From the NCBI GenBank assembly GCA_964581095.1, contig CAZONK010000086.1, forward strand, positions 1 to 13,151: DNA of 13,151 nucleotides, given 5' to 3'. A model generated the notes under the pieces. That model had not been told where the DNA came from. It saw only the letters and a program-made list of their open reading frames with translations, and made no database searches. This stretch comes from SZUA-230 sp964581095. Lineage in GTDB: Bacteria; Bacteroidota; Bacteroidia; Cytophagales; Cyclobacteriaceae. Below are positions 1-6,635 of the stretch, in pieces (position 1 is the stretch's first letter; every line of letters begins with the position of its first letter). A program made the translations under genes and the position numbers.

Positions 1-61
1 GCTTTAAAGTTAGCTTCTTTTTGCTACCTTTTTGTGAGGTCTTGAAATCCGGGTTTAATAT

Positions 62-126
62 GGTTACCCTACTGAATATTGCAATTGAAAGGGGAATTGA
101 TAAGGATATTCGGTAACTTATTCCCC
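62..126 (-). terminator. Possible 3' stem-loop after the Na/Pi symporter gene
   Basis: Directly beyond the stop of the symporter gene, GTTACC (63-68) and GAATAT (74-79) can pair with the adjoining ATATTC (106-111) and GGTAAC (112-117), giving a 12-bp stem with a 5-nt bulge. An alternative pairing is GGGGAAT (91-97) with ATTCCCC (120-126). There is no U-run after the structure in the minus direction, so a classical intrinsic terminator is not supported. It may only protect or define the mRNA 3' end. Confidence 0.25.
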
Positions 127-127
127 G

Positions 128-1819
128 TTAATTGTAGTCATTTATAAGCGCCTCCGAAACGTTGTATATATGGTCACCAATTCGCTCCAGGGTAAGAAAA
201 ATATCGCTGTATATCAAACCTGAAGGCAGGTCATAGTTCCCTTTTTCAATATTTTTTAAATGTGATCTTCGCAATTCGTTACGCAATACGTCAATTTCTT
301 TCTCCTTTCGCAAAGCGTCTTCCATTGCCATGTCTTTGTAATCCACCTTTAAATTCAGTAACATAGTTTCATAAGCACTTTCAATCAACCCAAACATGTT
401 GGTCAGTTGCTCACTCTGGTAGGCGGTAAAAAGTACATCATTCTCGTTTTTTCGTTGGATGTTCAGTGATATCTGATAAAAAAGGTCTCCTATTCGCTCC
501 AGATCGTTATTTACACTCAGTAAGCCACGAATTTTGTTTGAACTTCCCTCGGTGAGATTACCCTCGGCTACTTTGGCCAGGTAATTGGCGATTTCCAGCT
601 GCATGCGATCTGTGATTTGTTCGTAATTGGAAATGTCGTCCAAATAATTTCCGATTTTTTTACTTTTCTTTTTATCAAGAATTCCGTTTGAAAGCTTTGA
701 CATTTTCCTGGTGACTTTAGCCATTTTAGACATTTCCCTTTTCGCTTCCAAAATGGAAATGTCAGGTGTTCTTATAATTTCCGTGCCTATGAATTCGAGG
801 TGATGTTCTTCATCATTACGTGCAGGAACCATACGGGTAACGATCTTTGCTATGCGGGGGGCAAACCCTACCAGCAATAATGTATTAAGTATGTTAAAGC
901 TGGTATGAAATATTGATAATGCAATGGGTATTGCTTCAGGGTGGTTTCTATCCATCGGTGAAATACCCTGCACCCAGATTAAGTAGGTATCAATGCCCCT
1001 CAGGAACAAGGGGATTACCATCAGCATCCAGGCTACACCTACCAGATTAAATATAAGGTGAGCCCTTGCTGCACGCTTGGCTGCTACATTTCCAATACTT
1101 GCTGCTATGTTTGCTGTAACAGTTGTTCCAATATTTTCGCCCAATACCATAGCGGCCGCCAATTCGAACGGGATCCACCCGTTGTTAGCCATTACCAATG
1201 TTAAGGCCATGGCCGCGCTGGAGGATTGAACGAGTATTGTTACGAGGGTTCCGATAATAACAAATACGAAATATGAGGCATATCCCATTTCCGTAAATGT
1301 TGACAAAAATTCCAATATTTCCGGATTGGAACTCAGGTCAGGAACTGCTTTTTTGAGTTCGCCCAGGCCAATAAACAGTAGGGCAAACCCAATTAATACT
1401 TCACCCCAGGCTTTTATTTTAGATGATTTAGTAAAAAGCATAGGGAACCCCAATGCAATAATAGGAAGTGCAGCAGTGGACAATTTCACTTTAAATCCAA
1501 TAATTGAGATGAGCCATGCGGTAAGGGTTGTACCTATGTTGGCACCCATAATCACACCTATTGATTCCATCAGAGACAGTAAACCTGCATTCACAAAACT
1601 CACTACCATAACTGTGGTTGCAGATGATGATTGTACAAGGCCTGTCAGGATAAATCCTGTTAATATTCCTTTGAAACGATTGGATGTGATTGCGCTCAGG
1701 ATTTGCCGCATTTTTGACCCGGCAACTTTGGTAATACCCTCACTCATCACTTTCATGCCATAAATGAAGAGCCCAAGTGCTCCCAAAAGGACAATGAAAT
1801 CAGTAATGCTATAATTCAT
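128..1819 (-). CDS. Na/Pi-cotransporter family protein with C-terminal PhoU-like domain
   Basis: Inner-membrane sodium:phosphate symporter of the NptA/YjbB (PF02690) type, 563 residues, full length for the family. The two inverted-topology Na_Pi_cotrans repeats are visible: the first carries QSSSA at residues 63-67 followed by GANIGTT at 92-98, the second QSSSA at 198-202 followed by GENIGTT at 227-233. These QSSS motifs are the family's substrate/Na+ site. After the membrane part (to about residue 330) comes a charged, helical cytoplasmic region (about 350-563) that resembles PhoU, with a typical LERIGD...NVSEAL ending. The ATG at 1819 starts a hydrophobic helix directly, so the start is credible. 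The gene stands alone, divergent from the small gene at 2161. Family membership is strong; direction of phosphate movement (uptake or efflux) cannot be read from sequence. No clear promoter was found upstream. Confidence 0.93.
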   Translation of the reverse strand: MNYSITDFIVLLGALGLFIYGMKVMSEGITKVAGSKMRQILSAITSNRFKGILTGFILTGLVQSSSATTVMVVSFVNAGLLSLMESIGVIMGANIGTTLTAWLISIIGFKVKLSTAALPIIALGFPMLFTKSSKIKAWGEVLIGFALLFIGLGELKKAVPDLSSNPEILEFLSTFTEMGYASYFVFVIIGTLVTILVQSSSAAMALTLVMANNGWIPFELAAAMVLGENIGTTVTANIAASIGNVAAKRAARAHLIFNLVGVAWMLMVIPLFLRGIDTYLIWVQGISPMDRNHPEAIPIALSIFHTSFNILNTLLLVGFAPRIAKIVTRMVPARNDEEHHLEFIGTEIIRTPDISILEAKREMSKMAKVTRKMSKLSNGILDKKKSKKIGNYLDDISNYEQITDRMQLEIANYLAKVAEGNLTEGSSNKIRGLLSVNNDLERIGDLFYQISLNIQRKNENDVLFTAYQSEQLTNMFGLIESAYETMLLNLKVDYKDMAMEDALRKEKEIDVLRNELRRSHLKNIEKGNYDLPSGLIYSDIFLTLERIGDHIYNVSEALINDYN

Positions 1820-2160
1820 AGTCTAAATGAAAAGTATTAAAGAAAGTGTTTTCCAAATTTAAACGTTTGCAAAGTATGGGTGATTTCAAAGCAGCGAAAA
1901 AATAGTATGTTATGTATTTGTTAAGTTTGATACTGATAACTTAACATTAAGGTAACTTAAGGGTTTTGCTCTATTCGTAATTGTGTAATTGATCTATTCA
2001 GGATCTGAATACATATTTATCTTTCTGATAATTAGATTTCTTAGAACTTCCTTGCATTTGTTTCGTATAAATTGAAGAAAATTGCAGGAGTTAAATAGGA
2101 TTTAATAATTAATTCCTCTCGATTTTCTATCTTGAAGAAAAATTATAATCCAGGCTTTTT
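1820..2160. other. AT-rich divergent intergenic region
   Basis: This 341-bp stretch separates the minus-strand symporter gene from the plus-strand small gene and must hold both promoters. I see no open frame of note, no strong hairpin and no RNA gene. A weak TATCTTG (about 30 nt before the start at 2161) resembles the Bacteroidota -7 element, but no matching -33 element is evident. Confidence 0.5.
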
Positions 2161-2466
2161 ATGACCGCAATTCGGTATAGTGTCGTTTACGGAATCAAGG
2201 ATGCAGCTGACCGCTATGTTCCTGTTGGTGAAGTTTATCTGCGCGGGCTCAATTTAGACGATTCCAAAGAATTGTTTAAGAAGTTGCCAAAAGTTAGGGA
2301 AGGTGAGTTTGTGTTTCGTTTGTATGAACGATATTATGACAAACATACAAAGATGGACTTGAACTATAAAAAAAGTGAATTTGCCCTGGAAACGGACCAG
2401 GCTGGGTTTCATGAAGTCCTTGATTCCTTATTTAAATTAGTGGAAGAAGCAATGGAAGATAGTTGA
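2161..2466 (+). CDS. Small hypothetical protein, 101 aa
   Basis: Not recognised. The product is a soluble, charged protein with no signal peptide or membrane segment. The first part (residues 1-30, with alternating hydrophobics such as IRYSVVYGI and VGEVYL) looks like beta strands, the middle (30-70) holds a helix and a second strand pair ending in RLYERYYDKHTKMDLNYKK, and the last 25 residues (from ETDQAGFHEVLDSL) look like an acidic C-terminal helix. Coding character is supported by the mixed, charged composition and by an ATG with a normal AT-rich leader. The lipoprotein gene follows 88 nt later in the same direction, so the two could be co-transcribed. No Shine-Dalgarno sequence is seen, as is usual in Bacteroidota. 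Confidence 0.7.
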   Translation: MTAIRYSVVYGIKDAADRYVPVGEVYLRGLNLDDSKELFKKLPKVREGEFVFRLYERYYDKHTKMDLNYKKSEFALETDQAGFHEVLDSLFKLVEEAMEDS

Positions 2467-2554
2467 TCCTGATCTCCTGAAATTTCCTTGAATTTGAAAT
2501 AAAGTGTGATAAAAGTCATTTTAAATACGATCTTTTATTACGAAATTTATCTGT

Positions 2555-2797
2555 GTGAAACAGTTGGCTTTATTACTATTTTCCACAGTTATATTTGCGG
2601 GTTGCGGTACCTATGCAATGGTCGATTGCCCTTCTTATGATTATTATAAATCAGAACCCAGGGAAAGAAGCGGACGTTATAAAGTTTCAAAGTATCGGCA
2701 CAAGACAATGCGCTCCAGCAATCCTATGAGGAGTTCGATGACTTTTAATGGCACAAAAAGAAAAAAATTCAAGAACATAATTGGTGTCTTCTATTGA
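2555..2797 (+). CDS. Small putative lipoprotein, 80 aa
   Basis: An 80-residue protein with a clear lipoprotein signal: K at position 3, a hydrophobic stretch LALLLFSTVIF, then the lipobox FAGC with the acylated cysteine at residue 17. The mature part (about 64 residues) starts GTYAMVDCPSYDYY and is rich in Ser, Arg and Lys, ending in a basic tail KRKKFKNIIGVFY. The start codon is GTG at 2555; this choice is made because it places the signal peptide correctly. A second Cys (residue 25) lies shortly after the lipobox. The function is unknown; similar short, basic, Tyr-rich lipoproteins of unknown role occur in Bacteroidota (recollection, not checked). It lies 88 nt after the 101-residue gene. 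Confidence 0.68.
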   Translation: MKQLALLLFSTVIFAGCGTYAMVDCPSYDYYKSEPRERSGRYKVSKYRHKTMRSSNPMRSSMTFNGTKRKKFKNIIGVFY

Positions 2798-2969
2798 TCA
2801 AATAGTAGCATATACATCCACCTGCCTGTGAATATTAAATCCGGGAATTAACCTCTAATACTTTATTGTCCTTTTTGCATGTTAATTTAATGCGATTCAT
2901 GATCGTGTCCTGTTATATGTGTGTGAGGAGAAATCCATTCATGGATGGTAAGGTAAAGCCCTCCCAAAA

Positions 2970-3050
2970 TCACACGATCATTACAGGCATCACGAACATG
3001 GCAAAAGGAACAACACCAAATACTAAAATCAGTAAAAACGGATTTTTCAT
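2970..3050 (-). CDS. Possible single-span membrane peptide, 26 aa
   Basis: A short frame on the minus strand encodes MKNPFLLILVFGVVPFAMFV followed by MPVMIV and a stop: a two-charge N-terminus and then one uninterrupted hydrophobic segment, just long enough to span a membrane. It is too small for normal gene calling. There is no Shine-Dalgarno sequence, which is uninformative in this phylum. It lies downstream of the hairpin at 3098-3127, reading away from the YdeI gene. It could equally be a chance frame; only the coherent N-in charge pattern and hydrophobicity argue for it. Confidence 0.25.
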   Translation of the reverse strand: MKNPFLLILVFGVVPFAMFVMPVMIV

Positions 3051-3097
3051 GATTTCGCATTTTATTTTCTGATATATAAAAGTTACGAAATCAACCT

Positions 3098-3127
3098 TTA
3101 ACCCAACTTGATGCCAAGTTGGGTTAA
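3098..3127. repeat. 30-bp perfect hairpin sharing the ends of the 286-bp element
   Basis: TTAACCCAACTTG (3098-3110) and CAAGTTGGGTTAA (3115-3127) form a perfect 13-bp stem around the loop ATGC. Read as element ends, the locus is TTAA, CCCAACTTG, AT, GCCAAGTTGGG, TTAA. The right half is identical over 15 bp to 10250-10264, and the left half matches 9981-9993 over 13 bp. It sits 44 nt beyond the stop of the YdeI-type gene and might also act as a transcript 3' stem, but no U-run follows on either strand. Confidence 0.75.
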
Positions 3128-3171
3128 TTAACAATAACACTTGTCATGACCTCAAAATCATGCTTGTAAAG

Positions 3172-3690
3172 TTATTTTTTGAGTCTGTTGTATTCCTTTA
3201 TTTTTTGATTAAGGACTTTGAAGTCAAGTTTACCGCTGGCTTCTTTCAAATGATCCATGATGGCCATTCCTTTCCGTAACTGGCTATCTATATTTTTAAC
3301 TTTCCCGGCAATATAAATAAGGTTTCTCTGTTTCCCGGGTGTCAGCTGGTCAAAAAAAGCTTTTCCTTCAGTATCCTGTTCCATAAGTACACGGAATGAT
3401 TCAGGCATTTCCATTCCAAATTCCGAGTTGTCCTTTTCAATGGAAATCTCCACTTTGTTGCTGATTTGTAATCCAAGCTTTTTCGTTACCTCTTTGTTTG
3501 CCAGAATAAACCATCCATCGTCTGAAGGCATTAATGCACTTTGGATAGTTAGCTGACCATTTACTTTACACAATACCCTTCGGTTTGATCCATTGATGTA
3601 TTTCCCTGCAACGTCAAAGGGGATCGGGAAATGATAACCCCATAGGTTAGAATCGAATTTTTCGAGTGTTGTGATAAATATTTCTGCCAC
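3172..3690 (-). CDS. YdeI/OmdA family protein with N-terminal DUF1905 domain
   Basis: The 172-residue protein has the two-part layout common in Bacteroidota. Residues about 1-85 form a small beta-barrel of the DUF1905 type, with strands around WGYHFPIPFDVAGKYINGSNRRVLCKVNG and a conserved-looking kinked segment SDDGWFILANKEVTKKLGL. Residues about 95-172 form the helical YdeI/OmpD-associated (OmdA) domain, including the typical phrase LTPGKQRNLIYIAGKVKNIDSQLRKG. Family members have been linked to bacteriocin protection and stress, but the biochemical role is not known. There is no signal peptide, so it is likely cytoplasmic. The start lies 28 nt after the stop of the cytochrome c gene on the same strand, so the two could share a transcript, though no functional link is evident. 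Confidence 0.82.
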   Translation of the reverse strand: MAEIFITTLEKFDSNLWGYHFPIPFDVAGKYINGSNRRVLCKVNGQLTIQSALMPSDDGWFILANKEVTKKLGLQISNKVEISIEKDNSEFGMEMPESFRVLMEQDTEGKAFFDQLTPGKQRNLIYIAGKVKNIDSQLRKGMAIMDHLKEASGKLDFKVLNQKIKEYNRLKK

Positions 3691-3718
3691 CCACCAAATA
3701 TATTTAGATTATAGGAAT

Positions 3719-4723
3719 TTATTCTTTTTTATATACAATCGGCCCTACATCATGTTCTACCGGATCAAGACTATGCAGATAAAGCCATAGGGCTTCCAGG
3801 TCCTCATCAGACATCCTCGAGAAAGGCCCCCAATGCATCGGCGAGTTTAAAACGATTCGGCCTTGTCTAAAGCGAGCGATCCATTCTTCCAGAGTGTTGA
3901 ATTTTGATAATGCGCTTTCGGGATGAGGTGTGATGTTGGCAGAGTGGGTCCAAAGATCTGGATCAATGCCCAGTTCTACATTGAGAGCAGGTAAGGGTTC
4001 CATTTCCATACCGCCTGAGTATTCAGGACCGATTGCCTCAAAAGTCATGGGGTCGCGTGGCGTATGGCATCCAACACAATTAGCAACGTATCTTGCGATA
4101 TACTCTCCTCTTTCTACTGTAGGTTTCATGAGTGGAGCAATAGCAGATGGTGTTGGATTAAAAATGGGTTCAAAAGTAGGAGTAAGCACCCGTACCATTT
4201 TGCCAATAAATGTCCACTCAGGTTTTGGAATTTCATTGCGAATAGGTTCCAGTGTTCTTAAGTAAGAAACCACTGCTTCAAGGTCTTCATCGGCCATATT
4301 CCAAAAGGGCATCATCAAAGCCAATGCAGCGGTACCATCAGGCTTTACTGCATGGCGCATCATTCGAAATATTTCTCCGTCAGAATACCTGCCAAGACCA
4401 GTTTCAAGGTCTGAAGTTAAATTAGCGGGAGAAAGCGATCCAAGAGGTCCCAATGGAAACACTACTCCTCCGGAAAGTGGGATTGGTTCCCCTTTATCTG
4501 TTAAGATCATTTCTTTGTACGAAGAAACGTGGCAATTGGAGCAATGCGCCGGGCCATGAACTAAGTATTTACCCTTCGCAATTACTGCCGAATCACTACT
4601 TACATTCAATTGAGGGTAAGCAATGTCATAAGTACGATCCCAGGAGCTTTGAATGTAAACAATAAAAATGATGAAAACTACGGCAATCAATCCCAGAAGT
4701 CCTAGGAGAATTTTTTTTAGCAT
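3719..4723 (-). CDS. Membrane-anchored dihaem cytochrome c
   Basis: The 334-residue protein begins with a Lys-Lys motif and one hydrophobic helix (residues about 5-24) with no obvious cleavage site, so it is probably anchored in the inner membrane and faces the periplasm. Two class I cytochrome c domains follow. The first has CSNCH at 61-65 and the second CVGCH at 216-220, each with the His as proximal haem ligand. Likely distal Met ligands are M138 in LMMPFW and M296 in SPMHWG; each lies a few residues before a DEDLEA helix, as usual in the family. This layout resembles dihaem cytochromes that accept electrons from periplasmic dehydrogenases, but the partner is not encoded here. It lies 116 nt downstream of acr3 on the same strand and 28 nt upstream of the YdeI-type gene. 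Whether it has any role in arsenic metabolism is open. Confidence 0.88.
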   Translation of the reverse strand: MLKKILLGLLGLIAVVFIIFIVYIQSSWDRTYDIAYPQLNVSSDSAVIAKGKYLVHGPAHCSNCHVSSYKEMILTDKGEPIPLSGGVVFPLGPLGSLSPANLTSDLETGLGRYSDGEIFRMMRHAVKPDGTAALALMMPFWNMADEDLEAVVSYLRTLEPIRNEIPKPEWTFIGKMVRVLTPTFEPIFNPTPSAIAPLMKPTVERGEYIARYVANCVGCHTPRDPMTFEAIGPEYSGGMEMEPLPALNVELGIDPDLWTHSANITPHPESALSKFNTLEEWIARFRQGRIVLNSPMHWGPFSRMSDEDLEALWLYLHSLDPVEHDVGPIVYKKE

Positions 4724-4839
4724 GGTGGTTAGTTGTTGGTGATTGGTTGCCTCAATTTATAGAAATGTATTTAATATTCCAAAAAATATAATAATTCCAA
4801 GCCATTAACAGGAGTGTGCAAATTGATCAATAAATTATT

Positions 4840-5892
4840 TTACGATCCTGAAATGGGATAGTATTTCTTTCTTAACCAAAATGCCACCCGGACCAGCAAG
4901 ATGAGTGCCGGAACTTCCACCAGAGGTCCAACCACGCCGGCAAATGCTTGTCCTGAATTCAATCCGAATACGGCAATGGCCACCGCAATGGCAAGCTCAA
5001 AATTATTGCCAGATGCCGTAAATGAAATGGAAGCATTCTTTTGGTAATCCGCTCCTAGTGCTTTACTTATGAAAAATGAGATCATAAACATCACAGTGAA
5101 ATAGATCAGTAGTGGAATAGCAATTCGGATAACATCCATAGGAATCTGTACGATAAGTTCACCTTTTAATGAAAACATTACAACAATGGTGAATAATAAG
5201 GCAATAAGCGTCAAAGGAGAGATGGTTGGTATGAATTCTTCATTATACCATTTTTCTCCCTTAATTTTCACCAGCGTTAGCCGACTCATTAATCCCATCA
5301 AAAATGGAATTCCAAGATATATGGAAACACTTTTGGCAATAGTAGCAATTGAGATATCTACTAGAGCACCTTCGAAACCAAAATAGGGTGGCAGTTTGGT
5401 AATGAAAATCCAGGCATAAAAACTATATCCAAATACCTGGAAAATGCTGTTGATTGCTACCAACCCTGCACCATATTCACTACTGCCATCTGCAAGATCA
5501 TTCCACACCAGTACCATCGCAATACACCTGGCAAGTCCAATCAAAATCAAGCCAACCATGTATTCAGGGTAATTTCTTAAAAATGTTATGGCCAGCAAAA
5601 ACATAAGCAGAGGACCAATGATCCAATTGAGGATTAAAGAAATACTGAGAATCCTGACATTTCTGAATACTTTCGGCAACAATTTGTAATTCACTTTTGC
5701 GAGTGGAGGGTACATCATCACGATCAACCCAATAGCAATTGGTAAATTGGTAGAGCCGCTACTGAAAGAATTAATAAAAGCAGATGAGGATGGAAATAAA
5801 TATCCAATTCCTACTCCAAAGCCCATGGCCAGGAAAATCCAAAGGGTGAGATTGCGATCTAAAAAACCTAACTTTTTTCGGCTGGTTGTCAT
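4840..5892 (-). CDS. acr3: Acr3-family arsenite efflux permease
   Basis: Inner-membrane arsenite exporter of the Acr3 (BASS superfamily) type; 350 residues and about ten membrane segments match the family. The key region GLARCIAMVLVWNDLADGS places the essential cysteine at residue 123, and the C-terminal motif GPLVEVPALILLV carries the conserved glutamate; both are used in As(III) transport in studied Acr3 proteins. The segment GLIVMMYPPLAKVNY (about 55-69) is also typical. The ATG overlaps the stop of arsC by four bases (ATGA), so the two are almost certainly translationally coupled, fitting reduction of arsenate followed by export of arsenite. Acr3 can use the proton gradient without an ATPase, and no arsA is seen. 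Confidence 0.95.
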   Translation of the reverse strand: MTTSRKKLGFLDRNLTLWIFLAMGFGVGIGYLFPSSSAFINSFSSGSTNLPIAIGLIVMMYPPLAKVNYKLLPKVFRNVRILSISLILNWIIGPLLMFLLAITFLRNYPEYMVGLILIGLARCIAMVLVWNDLADGSSEYGAGLVAINSIFQVFGYSFYAWIFITKLPPYFGFEGALVDISIATIAKSVSIYLGIPFLMGLMSRLTLVKIKGEKWYNEEFIPTISPLTLIALLFTIVVMFSLKGELIVQIPMDVIRIAIPLLIYFTVMFMISFFISKALGADYQKNASISFTASGNNFELAIAVAIAVFGLNSGQAFAGVVGPLVEVPALILLVRVAFWLRKKYYPISGS

Positions 5893-6515
5893 AGTTTAAT
5901 CAGGGAAAATACATAAAACATTTCTGTCGCAATCTGAATGGATCTTTCATCGTATTTCGACGATTCCTCGGGGGTACCATCATATTCTTTTGGGTCATCG
6001 TACAAAAGTGGAATACGTAGTTCTGCGCCAATGATATGTGGACAGTTATCATCTGCCTGAGCGCAGGTCATAATGGAAGCAAATTCTTTTTCCGGATTTA
6101 TGGTGTCATTATATAATTTGGAAAACAGCTCGATCGGCTTCACATTTTCTGAATAAGAAATAAAATAAATTGGATTTACCTCTCCTTTACTGAATATTTT
6201 AAAACCTGACCTTTCAATGGAGGCAATCGCTCTTGGGTTAAATTCCGTAACTTCTACTCCGCCCGAATAACATTTGGCCGGGACATTGTAATAATCGGCG
6301 GCTGTTTGTGCCCAAATTTGTGAAAACTGGCTTCTGCGGGAATTATGTGTACAAATGAAATTGAGTAGTATTTCTATCCTGGCATTAACTTTCTGCTGAA
6401 TATATTCTATGAGCATCAGCAGAATCTGTTTACGTTGGTCCTGAATTGAATTGACGGGTAATGTATTTATGGTATCCTCAATAGGGGAGAACAATGACAA
6501 TTTACCTTTGGCCAT
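5889..6515 (-). CDS. arsC: Thioredoxin-coupled arsenate reductase (low-Mr PTP fold), N-terminally extended
   Basis: Cytoplasmic enzyme that reduces arsenate to arsenite. The P-loop C-X5-R is CTHNSRR at residues 55-61 and is followed by SQ, as in low-molecular-weight phosphatase-type ArsC. A cysteine pair at 151 and 158 lies in CAQADDNCP, with the same seven-residue step as Cys82/Cys89 of the Staphylococcus plasmid pI258 enzyme, so the three-cysteine thioredoxin relay (C55, C151, C158) appears intact. The following YDDPKEYDG resembles the conserved segment after that pair. At 208 residues it is much longer than the usual ~130, mainly because of about 45 extra residues before the catalytic core (including a helix around QDQRKQILLMLIEYIQQKVNA). 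The ATG at 6515 begins the extension; a later start would still retain the core. It is the first gene of the arsC-acr3 pair. No arsR is present in the window. Confidence 0.9.
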   Translation of the reverse strand: MAKGKLSLFSPIEDTINTLPVNSIQDQRKQILLMLIEYIQQKVNARIEILLNFICTHNSRRSQFSQIWAQTAADYYNVPAKCYSGGVEVTEFNPRAIASIERSGFKIFSKGEVNPIYFISYSENVKPIELFSKLYNDTINPEKEFASIMTCAQADDNCPHIIGAELRIPLLYDDPKEYDGTPEESSKYDERSIQIATEMFYVFSLIKL

Positions 6516-6571
6516 ATTTATTTCAAAAAAACTATTTCAGCGTACATTTCCTTTGAATTTATTGGTAATAA

Positions 6572-6579
6572 CAAAAGTA
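6572..6579 (-). promoter_or_regulatory. Candidate -7 element of the arsC promoter
   Basis: On the minus strand this reads TACTTTTG, a perfect match to the Bacteroidota -7 consensus TAnnTTTG, about 56 nt before the arsC start. A TTTG -33 box at the right distance is not clear (only a T-rich CTGTTATT lies there), so the call rests on the -7 element and its position in the 120-bp divergent gap. Confidence 0.35.
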
Positions 6580-6594
6580 TTATAGAATTTGAAT

Positions 6595-6623
6595 TTTGGA
6601 ATAACAGTTTAGATAATACATTG
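6595..6623 (+). promoter_or_regulatory. Candidate promoter of the GntP-glycerate kinase unit
   Basis: TTTG at 6595-6598 and TACATTG at 6617-6623 are separated by 18 nt, close to the Bacteroidota -33/-7 pattern (TTTG, about 19-21 nt, TAnnTTTG). The leader to the ATG at 6636 would be only a few bases, which is short. The element lies next to the candidate arsC promoter on the other strand, so the two divergent units might compete or share control. Confidence 0.3.
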
Positions 6624-6635
6624 CACAAATAGCAC

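Larger units (their letters stand above)
2798..3171. other. Intergenic region, mostly non-coding
   Basis: This 374-bp gap lies between the convergent lipoprotein gene and the YdeI-type gene. It holds a possible 26-codon hydrophobic frame on the minus strand (2970-3050) and the 30-bp hairpin at 3098-3127, both listed separately. A plus-strand frame at 2866-3072 begins with TTG and looks like an antisense artefact of the minus frame. No tRNA or other structured RNA was recognised. Confidence 0.5.

Noticed and set aside
1326..1763. 145-codon plus-strand frame inside the Na/Pi symporter gene
   Set aside because: It is antisense to the first membrane repeat of a clearly conserved protein and shows no domain.
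1935..1965. CTTAA/TTAAG-rich stretch as a possible operator before the symporter gene
   Set aside because: The matches are short, AT-rich and not symmetrical enough to be separated from background.
2866..3072. 68-codon plus-strand open frame
   Set aside because: It starts with TTG, has no recognisable domain, is opposite the hydrophobic minus-strand frame, and its composition (Met/Asn/Thr-rich with no pattern) looks like antisense translation.
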